Source: Ectocarpus siliculosus (Eukaryota > Sar > Phaeophyceae > Ectocarpales > Ectocarpaceae). Taken from it: a DNA stretch of 49,449 nucleotides. Location: the NCBI GenBank assembly GCA_000310025.1, contig FN649749.1, positions 3,744,058 to 3,793,506 of the forward strand, read 5' to 3'. Each line of letters opens with the position of its first letter. Position 1 is the first letter of the stretch. Under the pieces are notes generated by a model that made no database searches, was not told the origin of the DNA, and worked only from the letters and a program-made list of their open reading frames with translations. Below, piece after piece: positions 21,901 through 33,607 of this stretch. A program made the position numbers and the translations under genes.

Positions 21901-24900
21901 CCCACACCTTGGGCTAGTTGGAGGATAACACCGTTGGTTGTGGGAGGATAAACACACCAGAGTGCCGACTGTGACTGCCTCTACAGCTCCGAGGCAAGAC
22001 GCTCGCACTGCAATACGTTGCCCCTTAGGGAGAGACATCCTCGTTCAACACATGGTCTAATATGCATTACAGGTAAGTGGGCGGCTGAACTAACGGTAAA
22101 AGACAAACAGGCAAAACCAGGCAAGCCTGCCGTGGACGCGACAAGAGCACTCCGAAAGCACAAACTTTTCCAGCGCTGAGTGAACCACACCAGTCGCTCC
22201 TCTTATATGGCAGCGGCAAAAAATCAAGCGTCCTTGCCCCGCACGTGTCTAAAAAGAAACGCATGCATGCACGTATGCCTCTAGCTGATCGAACTTGACA
22301 ACAATTAGGTTTGATTGATTTGACTTGCCTCGGATGCCGTTCGGCCAATCGCTGCTCCGCCTCGCCCTTGGTGAGACCCTGGCCTCCCTTATCTTCGCTC
22401 TCTTGCGCCTACGGCAACATGAATATGGCGTTTCAAGGCACACAAACGGAGGGAAAATGGGATAATTGAGGCGACGGAGTTTGGTGATGCTTGATGAGCC
22501 CAGGCCCGAATGCAGTGAAGCCACTGGCTGGGAAGAGAAAAAAAAACGTGGGACAAATTCAGGTGCTATTGCTACGAATGGAGGCGTTTGTTTCAAGGGG
22601 GAGATAGGAACGTGGTCCACCACGCCACGTAGTTGAGAAAGGCAACACAGCAGTACCCGACGAACGGGGAAAGAAGCTGTCGATTCGATTCGATGCTTGT
22701 ACAAGAAACTAAACGACGATTAAGGGGATGCTACCGCCGTGATGGTGGTGGCAAGATAAACTGGCGATGCGAGGGTGGTCGTGAGGAAGGAGGTGCGAAC
22801 AAGCTTGACCCCAAACTAGCCAAAGGGGCAGTGACCGATAAGGATAGACCGAAAAAGACAGGATTCTCGGACCAGAGGCGCTATGGTCGGGACAACAGGA
22901 AGAGGGATTGACTCACGCTGAGCCTGACTTGGGTCTCTTTGGAGGGGAGCGGTGGTGCTGTGTGAATGGCGAATCTCAAAGAGCGTCCGAACGTTGGCGG
23001 TGTTTTCATCAGCAGTAGGGGCAGCAACTGCTGGTTATCGGGAGCACAGCCGCGGAGTCAAAAAATAAACGCGGCAACGGGGTACCTCACCCTACTCAAA
23101 GAACATCGTGCGTGCCCCCCAAAGCGAAACCGTTGTAGGAATGCTGAATACATTTGTACCTTCTCCAAGTCTTTGTACAACACCCGAAGGTAGAGCTTCT
23201 CAGCGTCCGCCCTCTCCCTAGCCCCGACCTCGCTAGCGTTGACCCTAGTGACCTTGGGCAACCGTGCGATGCACGCGGCGCGCGACTTGAGGGAGAAGCA
23301 GAGATAAAAGGAAAAGAGAGGGAGAGAGAGAGAAAATCACATCGAGCAAAGGGTAAGGGTCGCCGGTAAATTTCGAGGGGGGGGGGGGGGGGGGGGGGGG
23401 GTAAAAAAAGGGGGCGACTTGTAAACATTTGCCCCACCCACCCCACNNNNNNNNNNNNNNNNNNNNNNNNNNNNNNNNNNNNNNNNNNNNNNNNNNNNNN
23501 NNNNNNNNNNNNNNNNNNNNNNNNNNNNNNNNNNNNNNNNNNNNNNTGGGGGGCGGGGGGGGGGTATACAATCAGATCAGCAAGTCACAAAAGTCTAATT
23601 TGACCAAAATAATACATGATAATAAAGTAATTATCATGCATAATTTTTTATTTATTTCCATTTAATAGAAGCAGGGTTAGGATTTTTTCCAATGGAAAAA
23701 TCCCTTTTACCTACTGGTACGCGGTACTAAAACTTAATTAAATTGTGCTTGTTCTATCTAAAGTTAATTACTTTCTTGCTTTTGCTGTAATAATTTGTCT
23801 AAATCTAATTTCGCTTTAGCTTCTTCCTTTCTTATTTTTTCTGAACGAGGAACTACAATTTTATATGACCTTTTCTCTTGTGCTGGTTTTATTTCCTGAG
23901 CAGGTTTTACTTCATACACGAACACCAAAGAGGGGGTGGGGTACATCCACCACCAACAACAGACAGGCCCCGAGAGAGAAAGAGAGAGGGAGATAGGGAA
24001 AGAGCAATGAAGACATCGGAAACGAGGACTACAATGGCGATCGACTGTCTAGGTTGGACCCCAAGACCTCCCCGAGTCTTCGCCGTTGCCTTACCAGGGA
24101 AGCGGGTGATCTTGAAGCAACATGTTCAGCGTTAGGGCGATGCTGCGGTTGTTTTTTTCCCAATCCCTTTGCCAGGCACACCTCTTCCGCGGACAACAAC
24201 AACCTTCTATTCTCTTCTCTTCTTTCCTATTCTCTTCTTTCCTATTCTCTTCTCTTCTCTCCCTCTTCCACGCCATTACTTTCTCTTACTCCTACAGGCG
24301 CCAATCTCAGTGAGTCGCCCTGATGCCATCCAACACGAACACCCCAACGCCCGTACTCCGAACCGAAAACAAAAAAAAATCCAGACGAGTGAGAGACGCT
24401 CAGATCATCGCAGATGTGACAACGGGAACAAGGCTGTCGAGTGATGCTCGGTAGGGGGTGTGCACCTTTCGGGTGACATCTTTCACTTTGGGAGAAAACA
24501 TTTAGTCCTATTTCGGTGATCACACAGCTATACGTTGCAACACCAAAATTGGAAGATGAGGTGGCCCATCAACCGCAGCATCACTCTGTCTGCTTCGATA
24601 GGGCTCAAGAAGCGAGAAATGGGCTGTAAAAATACAACGGACTGATGTCACGGCAGTATGGTTTGAGGACGAGTGTTCGGCCTTTTCTACGTTTGTTCGG
24701 TGGAGAGGTCGAAAGGAAGGTGATACCGACAACTAGAGCGCCCAAATAGGCAGCACTAGTGTCACAGCAGAAATAGGAGACGAGGGTACGGACTTTTTCC
24801 ACTATCTTTCGGCAGTGAGGTCGAAAGGCGACCGGCCGGAAGGAAGCCAGAAATGAGCACACTAGTAAAGGCTAAAGCCGCGAGATCATCACCTCCGATG

Positions 24901-26741
24901 CTCCTAGGCCAGACGTGACCGGATTGCCGCTGAACCGCAGCGAGCGCAGGGACGGCAGGCCCGCCAGACGGTCGACCGCCCCCCAGTCCCCTATCCGGTT
25001 GCCGCTTAGCGAGATCGCCGAAAGGGCCGCGAAGGGTGGAGCGATGCCCGAAGAGGCAGCACCACCCTTGCCGTCATTGTGGCAGTGTTTTCCGCCTGCG
25101 TCTCCCTCTACTTGATCTCCGGAGACTGGGCCGGGGTTAGTACCGTCCGATTCTGCTGCCGCCGCCGAGGTTGAAGATGAAGTTGAAACGATGAGGTCGA
25201 CGTCGGTCACCCGGTTGTGGTTGAGGAGGAGGGTGGACAGGGCCGGAAGGGCCGAGAAGCACGCGACCTGCTCCCTCAGACGTTAACACGCACACGCACA
25301 CGCGGAGAAGAGAAGAGAAGAGAACAGAACAGAAGAGAAGAGAAGGCCACAAACAGAAGAAGACGTCACATGAGGAGGACTGGAAGGGGTGGCAATGGAC
25401 AGGCTTTGGATGGAACCGTGTTTCGCCCGCGTCATCACGAACAAGGGACGGTGGTCCATTGAGACAACAACACGACGGAAGGACTCGACTCCATTCACAC
25501 CGATTGGATCGTAATGCTGCAGTAGTGTGGAAAATGGCTATTTCTAGGAAGAGGAATACGATGAAGTCAGGACGTTGATCTAGGGTGAAGCTTCATGGTA
25601 CGAAGACAGTGGTATCGGCAACAACACTAACAACGACAACGACAACAACGACAACGACAACGACAACCAACTACTACAAGGAACAACCTGGTCCCAAGAA
25701 GTCAGCTCCGTCTCCGAAAGGTCGAGCGCAATCAAGCGGCGGAACCCCCCTACTCCCTTCTCCCCGCTAGGGTGCCCGTTCCCGCTCGTCGGTAGTGCTA
25801 CGACGGCGGTTACATCCGAAACGTTATTGTCCGCGGCGTAGAGCTCCTCCAGCGACGGAGCCCACTCTCCGAGCATCGCCACCTGCAGCCAGTCATCACC
25901 CGAGTGCGGGAAGGGTACAGCAGAGACGCAGGAAAGAGGGTGACGGCGGTGGTGCCATCCGCACGTAATAGTAGTAGGTAGTTGGGGTCTCATTGTGTAA
26001 GCGGAAGCGCGCATGCTTCCTATTCAATCGCAAGGCTGCACGAAGACGAGAAAGCCCATCAGCTCCAGACACGAGTTCTCTTGGGCGTTTTAGACGTGAG
26101 CGATGGAGCAACGGAGCGGCAGAGGACGTGCGCATCGTATGCCGTGCCTCGGGGGGTAGGCACCACCACCGTTGCCGGAAATACGACGGTTTCCTCCTCC
26201 TCCCCGCTCTCTACAACAGCTTCTCCTCATATTTCAGACCCCCAACTTGCTTTTGTCTCTATGTGTACAAATACACAATACATAAAAAAAAAGGCACCAC
26301 GCGGGTTCTGTGCTAAAAATACTTCCATGTCGGCCACGGTTCGTTGCCGCCAAGCCATCGCCAACGTCACCAACTTTGGCATGGGAAGACCACATGGTAA
26401 AACACCCAGCACGAACGGGTACCCCATCGCCACGACAACCGCGACAAAAAAAAAACACACATACACACACACACCTGTGACCAGGAGGTGATGCCACAGG
26501 ATGTTATCTCCAACACTCGAAGGCGATCACAAGCTCCGCTGCAGGCGCAAATAGCGTCAACAAAAGCAGAAAAGAAAGGAAAGGGAGCTTTAGGGTTTCA
26601 TTGGGGCGATACAATAGACAGAGCATGTAGGACCCATGAAAGAATCAAAATACAAATGCGAGAGGGAACAGAAAACTGATGGAAGCGAAAAAGGCACTGA
26701 CAGAGGCTACGGGAGAACAGCTCCAGCATGAGCAGCGGCAG

Positions 26742-26790
<49 letters not shown>

Positions 26791-29700
26791 AATGGTAAAA
26801 GTGACCACTGTAACGGATAAGGTAAGATAGGCGCGACGAAAGAGCCAGCACAAGCCTCCAAAAGCACTGGCACCTTGACAGGGAGGGTGGAACCCCATCT
26901 GGCGTTTTAAACATGTTGCTCCCAACAGAAAGGATCTCCAATAGCTTCGTCTGCGATGCGATGAGGCCCACCTACTTGTGGCGAACGGCGCCAAGAAAAA
27001 AAAAGAACGACACACGCAACACACATGAACAAATTCACGGCGGAAGAAACAAGGGGGTTCAAAAACGGGTGCAACAGCAGGGATCCATGCAAACTATGCC
27101 CGGAAGGGCCAAAACTCGAGCTAGACAACACTGACAACGAGAAGCAGAGTAATCATGCTCAACAAGAGGAGTCGTCCCATGGCTCGACCACTTCTAGGGT
27201 AGCAATCATGCTGAAGCGGAGAAGTCGTCTCTTGGCCCGACCACATCTAGCGGAGACACCACCGGTGCTAGGGCGGGGCCCTCATCTCATGTCGGTGCGG
27301 ACTTTGACGCTGCAGATGCTGCTGCGCCTGTTGCATCGCATCATGCTCATCTCGACATCCTGTGGCGTGTTGCTCATGTTTCCCCGTACCTCTGTCGATG
27401 TCGACATGACATGACTTACTATGCCGTCGGTGGTGCTATTCTACTCGCTTCCAGGCAAGTCCGTTGTGGGTCGTGGGAACCCCTTTCAAAAGGCGACACG
27501 TGATACACGCGATCTGAATTCCGGGCCGGGGACCGACCACCAGCGCACACAACGCTCAACTAAAACACACCAGCACAAACGCCTACCAAACACAACAAAA
27601 ACTGCCACAAAAGAAAACGCTAACATAACACTCACAGCAGTGACCCGCCCTCAGTAGCTTCACACATCATACAATAAGTAGCGGGCCGTTCAGTTGACAT
27701 GGCCACTTGAACAACAGCAGGTTGGGCTCTGGGTGCCGATACAACCAGCAACGACACCACCACACTCGTCAACACCATGGCACAAAAAACATCACCATCG
27801 CCGTTTGGTCTGCCCCCCCCGCCCCCCCCCCCCCCAAAAAAAAAGCAAACATCCACAGGTAGAAGATGATAATTGTGTGTTTATTTCAACCGGTACAACC
27901 CTTGTCGCAAACAGCCAGCCATTCAACCAAGACCAACATCAAGACTTTTCTCTCCTCTTCTTACCTCTTGCCAGTCGGACAGCAGGTTGGCCTTCAAGTC
28001 CACGTTCACGAAAGCACCGGCGGCCTCCGCCAACGCCGGCAGCTCCCCAGCTTTGGAAATGCTGCACTCCTGCTCAAGCAACAACGCCCCCGTCATCGAC
28101 ATCAAACACAGCACACATCAAGCAACCGAAGGAAGGAGAGAAAACAAACACATTGCCAGAAAAAAAAATATGCACGGGCACGAAGACGAAATGCCGCGAA
28201 AGCCCACCGGAAACGGAGCGACACGTGAAACAATACAGGGAGACGGCAGGAGGACCAGGGCGCCCTTTGTTCTACCTTTGACGAATGGCTTCTACTGGGC
28301 TTTGGAACTTAAGAAGTTGTCATTTTCTACACAACTTATCGTTGTCCCATGTCCTGAGCAAGACGGTCGTGCCAACAGTCGACACTTCGTATCAATCGCA
28401 GAGGAGAGGCCGTCCTGCTCAAGGAGCAAACCAGACTACTGTTTTTTCTCAAGGTGAGGATGTCCAACTCACCCTAAGCGTGCAGTGATCCAGGGTGTCG
28501 ACCTGCTGCCGCCGCCGAATCTTAGATTCCCCGTAGAACTCGATCGCCTATCATATGTGGGTGCCGCGGACGCGTATCGCCACGCACAGGAGACAAAGCG
28601 CAAGAAGCAAGTGGAAAGAAAAGGTGAACAACCCTGCGACCGAACAGAGACGACGATGACTAGATGAGCAGGAGGAGGGGGTGCGGCAATGAGGCCATCT
28701 ACTGGTACTGATGTCTAGCAACGCACGCTGTACTCGACAAAACAGTACGACACGTTGACGCTATTATCACAGCCCTACCTGCCCTCCTCAAGTTTGGAAA
28801 AGAAGAAAATGAAAAAAGTGTCATCTCCTTTGCATGCCGTTGTCCCGTCATGATGTACACATTAACTTCATGAGCGTTCTTGTCATCGACTTTTACCGTT
28901 ACTGAGAATCGATTTCGAGCTTTGCACCTAATAAAGGAACCGCCGAAAAATCTGAGATATCCTTGTTTGAGCCGGCCTGGTTGATAGCAGCCCGGATATC
29001 GGATGTCGTACAAGACGAGCGCCATACCGTACCGCCACTGCTTTGCTGCAAAAAAAAAAAACAGTACCCCCCGCTTGATGCAATTCTCCAAAGCTCTAGC
29101 CGATATACGATGAAACCCTGCAGGGACATCGGACCTGATCTGCACCACCTCGAGATCGGACATGATCTGGCTCTTTCTTCTGAAAGGAGTTGCACACTTG
29201 CCCAAGGGCATGCATGTCTGCACCTTCTTGCCACCCTTGGAGGTAGAAGCGTAGGCATCGGGGAGCAGGTTTTCCGGTGCCAGGAGGGGTGCGTTCATGT
29301 CGACGTACTGCTGCCGCAGCGCCTCCGCCATGGAAATCCCGGTGGAGAACTTGCCCGGCTTAAGAAAGCTGCCGCTCCCACCATTGACGCACGTGAAGTA
29401 GCGCAGACTCGAGCCCTATCGACATGACGTGCACAATTGGAGAGAGGGGTAGAGGGGAGGAGAAAGAGGGAGAGAGAGAGACACGTCCACAAAGAGAGAG
29501 AAACAGGCAGACAGACAGACAGACAGACAGACGGAGTAAGTGCGGGACAACGAAAGAGAGAGGTCAGCAAGGCATGGACAGGACAGAAGAGGAGGAAATG
29601 CGGGCGGGGGCATCGCACCCCTTGGTATAGCCGGGCAACAGGAGAAGCCTCTCCGTGGACGAAGGGCGCACTACTGCCTGACCAAGCATTGCAGAGGTGC

Positions 29701-31266
29701 CCTTGCCCTTCGCTGCTGCAGTGGGCGACTAAAACAAATGTCAACGGAGCCAGTGTCTCGTTCGGGCGATTCAAGAGAAAGATCTTGGAGCATCTCCAAC
29801 ACTTGTGCAGTGCGAGAACGATCAACCGATCACCAACAACGCTATACACGAATAGGCACTGTTGGGGTGCCCGCTGCTCGCCACCTCTTCTGTATAATCT
29901 AGTTGTTCCTCACAGAAGTATTGTACCGTTTTCAGTTTCTTTCCGCGACCAAGGAGAGGCACGCTCGCTCCAACAACAGCACCAAACACGTTGTTTTGCC
30001 ATACCGAATCCGTCTTTGACTCTTACGATTTAGCATACCGCAGAACAACAAGAGCCGACTTGACCAGATACCCAACCCGATGTTCAACAGAAAACGCGAA
30101 TCTTGGACGTCTTTTGTAACAAACTGCTCAACGAGTGCCGCCGTTGTGCCCGAGACAAGATGAGGACGCAAGTCTTCTGGAAGGGGGGAAACTGCCTCCT
30201 CATTTCTTGTTCTTGTTGCTGATTGGTGGACACTCACGTCTGGTTTCTCTACGGCCCCGTCGTGCTTGCCCCTTGCAGGGTCATCGAACTCCACCCCTGT
30301 ACAATACAATTGAAACGTTGGCCGATAGGAGCATGTTTGGTGGACAACAGCGGTAGTCGCCCACATCGTTGATGTAGGCGTACTAAGCATGTGGTCTTTG
30401 CAGCAGTGAAACATCCATGATTGGTTCTGGAGTATGCTACAGCTGTAGATATGTACATTTTTTGCAGCCGGTGCACGTCGGTGAGCGGCGTTTTTGTCAT
30501 TTTTTTCTCTTCACACCTGCCGCTTATGCGTGCCCACAGGTGGTGTGTTTACGGCAGTATGTGGGTAAAGCACCAGCGGCTATGCATACTTATACGGCAC
30601 CTTTGAGCCAGTCTCTCGGTTAGTCGGAAATCAGACTTCTTGTGTAGGTATCTGACATACCATGTGGTACAGAACTGCTGTATCTCCGGCGGGGGTGTTA
30701 TCTTGCGTGGCATACTGCTGCGGTACTTGTGCGGGGCATCGATTTCAACATGTGGTTTGGTTGTTCTATTCGCGCCCTAGACTGGTTAGCCCACTTCAGC
30801 CATACAGCTGTATCGGTGTGACTACGGTAGACATGTCCCCATACTGCATGTCGAGGCGTCGCAGGACCCAGCCCACAGACATAGATACGTTGTACACGAC
30901 AGGAGGCAATTCAAAACTACACGGTATGTTGCACGTATACCAAGACTACAGCAGTACAGCAACCCGAGAGAATAGCCAAAAATGAAACGCAGGAGTGCAA
31001 TTGTAGTAGAACTCGAGGTCGAGGTGCATCATACGTCTGGGGATGGGGCTCAGCAGGAGACGGATCTTGTGTACTCTTGACTACAGCAGTGACAGCAGAC
31101 TTACAACAAAGTGTCTGGCTCTCTCACCGATCCATGGCGTTGTTGGTTCTTTCGCTGTGCAGACAGGACCCACGTACCGCACGGTGGCACGGAAGCCGTT
31201 ACCATCAACAACTCTTCCTCCTATGGGTGGAAGCTGCGCAGCCTGGCTGCTGTCGCCAGGGTCCAT
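18931..31266 (-). CDS. TBCE: Tubulin-folding cofactor E (CAP-Gly, LRR, Ubl), 15 exons
   Basis: Cofactor that binds alpha-tubulin and works with cofactors C and D in alpha/beta-tubulin assembly and dissociation. Exons, 5' to 3': 31266-31128, 30296-30238, 29415-29224, 28547-28473, 28069-27965, 26971-26874, 26538-26475, 25882-25688, 25267-24893, 23285-23160, 22408-22329, 21594-21536, 20364-20225, 19839-19744, 19095-18931; every junction is in phase, giving 655 residues. The CAP-Gly domain is about residues 14-90, with ATVRYVG, WIGVEFDDP, GKHDG and SFLKPGKF. LRRs follow (about 150-430; for example LKANLLSDW, LEELYAADNNVSD, LLLNHNRVTD, LRFSGNPVTS), then ARLPKVTRVNASEV...ERADAEKLYL and a Ubl domain (about 523-605; KKKLPASSLTVGKLKQL, then STLDDDEKTLSYF). 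An Arg/Glu-rich tail follows. The intron after 22329 is GC-AG. Least certain is the 20364 acceptor, chosen by phase. Confidence 0.95.
19254..19386. repeat. Recent tandem duplication in TBCE intron 14
   Basis: Unit 1 (19254-19325) and unit 2 (19326-19386) are identical except for an 11-base segment present only in unit 1. Both run from AATACTTTGATTCGCTG to CACAGCTAGAC. The near-identity points to a recent event. Confidence 0.9.
21138..21218. other. Long hairpin in TBCE intron 12 (possible small-RNA precursor)
   Basis: The left arm 21138-21174 pairs with the right arm 21181-21218 around a six-base loop. The inner stem is TAAGGCGACACTAC against GTAGTGGTGTCGCCTTA with a single two-base bulge. 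The outer part GGGAGAGTGGGACGA pairs with TCGTCCCACCCTCCC with one G-T mismatch. The middle has two or three mismatches. The segment has no coding signal. Either strand could give such a transcript, and it lies within the TBCE pre-mRNA. Confidence 0.7.
23447..23546. other. Assembly gap of exactly 100 N
   Basis: A run of 100 N, a customary length for a gap of unknown size. It is flanked by G/C homopolymers on both sides (about 23379-23401 and 23547-23562). It falls in TBCE intron 9. Confidence 0.97.
23563..23925. other. AT-rich organelle-like insert
   Basis: About 360 bases of strongly AT-rich DNA unlike the surrounding sequence. The minus strand carries an open frame ending at 23764. It covers about 50 residues rich in Lys, Glu and Gln with AT-ending codons (for example KIVVPRSEKIRKEEAKAKL), as expected of the tail of an organellar gene. 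Downstream of that stop on the minus strand lies a perfect 8-base hairpin, ATGATAAT/ATTATCAT (about 23608-23636), which resembles an organellar gene-end stem-loop. I cannot name the gene. It could be a nuclear copy of plastid DNA or a wrong join at the adjacent gap. Confidence 0.6.
24640..24845. repeat. Two diverged direct repeats of about 80-110 bp in TBCE intron 9
   Basis: Both units contain a GTCAC.GCAG.A block, GA.GACGAG.GT..GG, CTTTTTC/CTTTTC, and end with GAGGTCGAAAGG. Divergence is substantial. Non-coding. Confidence 0.5.
26745..26786 (+). repeat. (CAG)14 microsatellite, (CTG)14 in TBCE sense
   Basis: Fourteen uninterrupted CAG units in TBCE intron 6 (between exons ending 26874 and starting 26538). 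It reads as CTG repeats in the TBCE transcript. Confidence 0.95.
29508..29531 (+). repeat. (CAGA)n tetranucleotide repeat
   Basis: Six near-perfect CAGA/GACA units within a wider purine-rich tract (29440-29530) in TBCE intron 2, close to the acceptor of the exon that starts at 29415. Confidence 0.85.
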
Positions 31267-33607
31267 GGGTGTGTGTTATGCCAAGGCTAGCCAGATGCGG
31301 GTACTCCTGTGAGGGTGGACTCAGCCGTGCGAGGCTCCCATAGGGGCTCCGCAGGATCACGTTGCCGTCGAACATGGAGTGCTCTTGCAGCTCTTGCACT
31401 CAGCAACCATCCATCGTCCACACCGACACATGAGACGCATAGAGCGAGAGAGCTGGTACGGGGAGACTGACAAGATATGACCATGTAAAAAGGATCGAAG
31501 ATGGGCCAGATGTCAAGAGAAAAGACACTCTTACAGCCGATAAACAACCCAAGGGATCCATATCGGTATAGACAGGGTAGAGATAGGCTCTTCTGTGTGA
31601 CGACGGGTTGGAATAAACGGCACTAGTGCTGTGAGCGCTGATTTGAAGTGAAGAACAAAAAAAAAAAAAAAAGACAGCAGGAACACCACAAAAAAATAAG
31701 GCCGTGTTCTGGACGAGACTCAAGACAAAAAGATCGGGTTACGCACGCAGTAACGGCTGGACAGCCAATAGCTGTTTGGGACAGGTGTGCAGTGGACACG
31801 CTGTGTCAGACGGTCGATGCGATGGATGTTCAGGCCGCGACGGGGTTGGGTCGAAACTCGAAACGCCGCGTGGGGTGTGTGGAGCTTTGGTATGTCGTCA
31901 AAGGCTGCAAAATCGAAAAAAAGGAGAAAAGCCTTGTAGTCTAGACTAGAAGTCGGGTGAGTGAGACGAGAGATCGATCGAAGGACGTTGGTTCTCAAAA
32001 GTTCGATGAAGAGTACTACATCAAACTTGTGCGAAGGGATGGAGGTGTGCAGCAGCTACGATTCTATCCGTTCCACGAGAGAATCCAATGAGAAAACCTC
32101 GGGAACAAAACCCTCGGCGAAGAATCCACGCAAGTCTTGGTTCTGTATCCTGGTGGAAGGATGAACCGAACAGAGGTCCACACACTTTATTTCCCTTGTA
32201 GCTCAAACCACAAGCGAAACTTAAACCAGTTCGTGTCTCCGTCGGTTTCGCATATAGTCTAGTCGTTGATTTCCACAGACACTACTCCAGATTTGACCTA
32301 CAGAATCGTGGGTCCCCCGAAGCCGCTGAGACGTTTTTTCCGTATATTTAGTAGTCACAGCAGAAACTGAAACGGTCAAGAGGAGCGTGACAGAATCCTA
32401 TTGTAGATACAAATGTCCCACACCGCTGATGAGCCGGAACCAAGAGGTGGGCACACGGGCAAGTCCGCAACGTCATCTCACCAGTGTGAAGTGTGTCCGA
32501 CTCACTGGTGGAAGGAAAAGCGGAACCACCCCTAGAAGAACGACGGAAGCACGCAACCAACCGCCGTGCGCAAGCAACAAAAAATTGCGAAATACATTCT
32601 CGACAACGGGTTATCTAGTTCACTCGTTCACTCTGTAATCGAAACCTTGAACCGCTTGTTGCAGCTTTGAGGAAGGCCTGCAAAAATCCCGGTCTAGAAA
32701 CGTCAAACGCTCACCACGGACACGACAAACACGGACCCACAAGATGCTTCACACCAGGCGCAAAAAACTTCCGCGCGACGACCCTGAGCGGCATCGAACG
32801 TACGGTGCACTCGGGCTCGTAGCCGTCAACCACACTTACAACCAACCTTCCGTCTTCCCCTCGCTGCAATTCCGCAGAAAGCAACTGCAGCAATAGGTTC
32901 TTCAACTCAACCTGCTGACCAAGCATGTCTCCATTGTTGCCACTGCATCTGCTGTGTCTGGTAGGTTATTTCGTAAGCTGCGACAACCGCCCGCTGCACA
33001 TTAGGCGGTGCGATGCGCGGCCGCTTGGCGCTCCCGTCTAAGTCTAACTCATTGCGAACAAACAGGGCTTGTGACAAAAACAGTGTTTTCCTTGATTGCC
33101 CAAACCAACCAAACGAGTCATGTACTAGCTGTTGTTGTACGGACCTTGGGAAGGTACACAACACACCACGGGACTGGGAACCACAAGCGATGAGACCAGG
33201 CCGCATGACAGAACAAGAATAGTAAACTCCCACAATCAAGCATCTATGCGGGTCAGACAGTAACAGTTCTATCTAGATATCAATCTTCAAGCAACGGAGC
33301 ATTTTCCTGTTGACTTGCATCGTCAATCAGTCTGTGTCACTTAGCAACCCTCCCCTCGCGACAAATCTACCCTCCACGAGGCGTTCCATGCATAGCACCA
33401 CACCACTTTTCGTGACTACCAAATCCAACACCCCTGCCCCCCCAAAAAAGAGGGGGTAAAAAAGCTTTTATCACCGCCGTCTATCAATCTTGATTGTATG
33501 CATAAAACACTCTCCGCACAAAAAAATCAGTCTCAAAACCACACCGCACATAATTCACGCGCAAAACTCTATTCAACAAGAAAATGCACAACAACAACAA
33601 AAAATAT
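31267..33607. other. Intergenic region between START gene and TBCE start
   Basis: About 2.3 kb upstream of TBCE and downstream of the START gene, both on the minus strand. No clear TATA box is seen near 31266. It includes a weak minus-strand gene candidate at 32711-33239. The rest shows no gene. Confidence 0.6.
32711..33239 (-). CDS. Possible small gene or exon fragments, unrecognised
   Basis: Two overlapping minus-strand open frames look protein-like. The upstream one (33239-32907) contains LDGSAKRPRIAPPNVQRAVV and a Gln-rich end. The downstream one (32926-32711) begins MLGQQVELKNLLLQLLSAEL, a leucine-rich amphipathic stretch. A consensus donor GTAAGT follows DGRLV in the second frame. I could not find a splice arrangement that joins the two, and no partner exon is evident further down. 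It may be a decayed fragment or an incomplete view of a real gene. No function is proposed. Confidence 0.25.
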
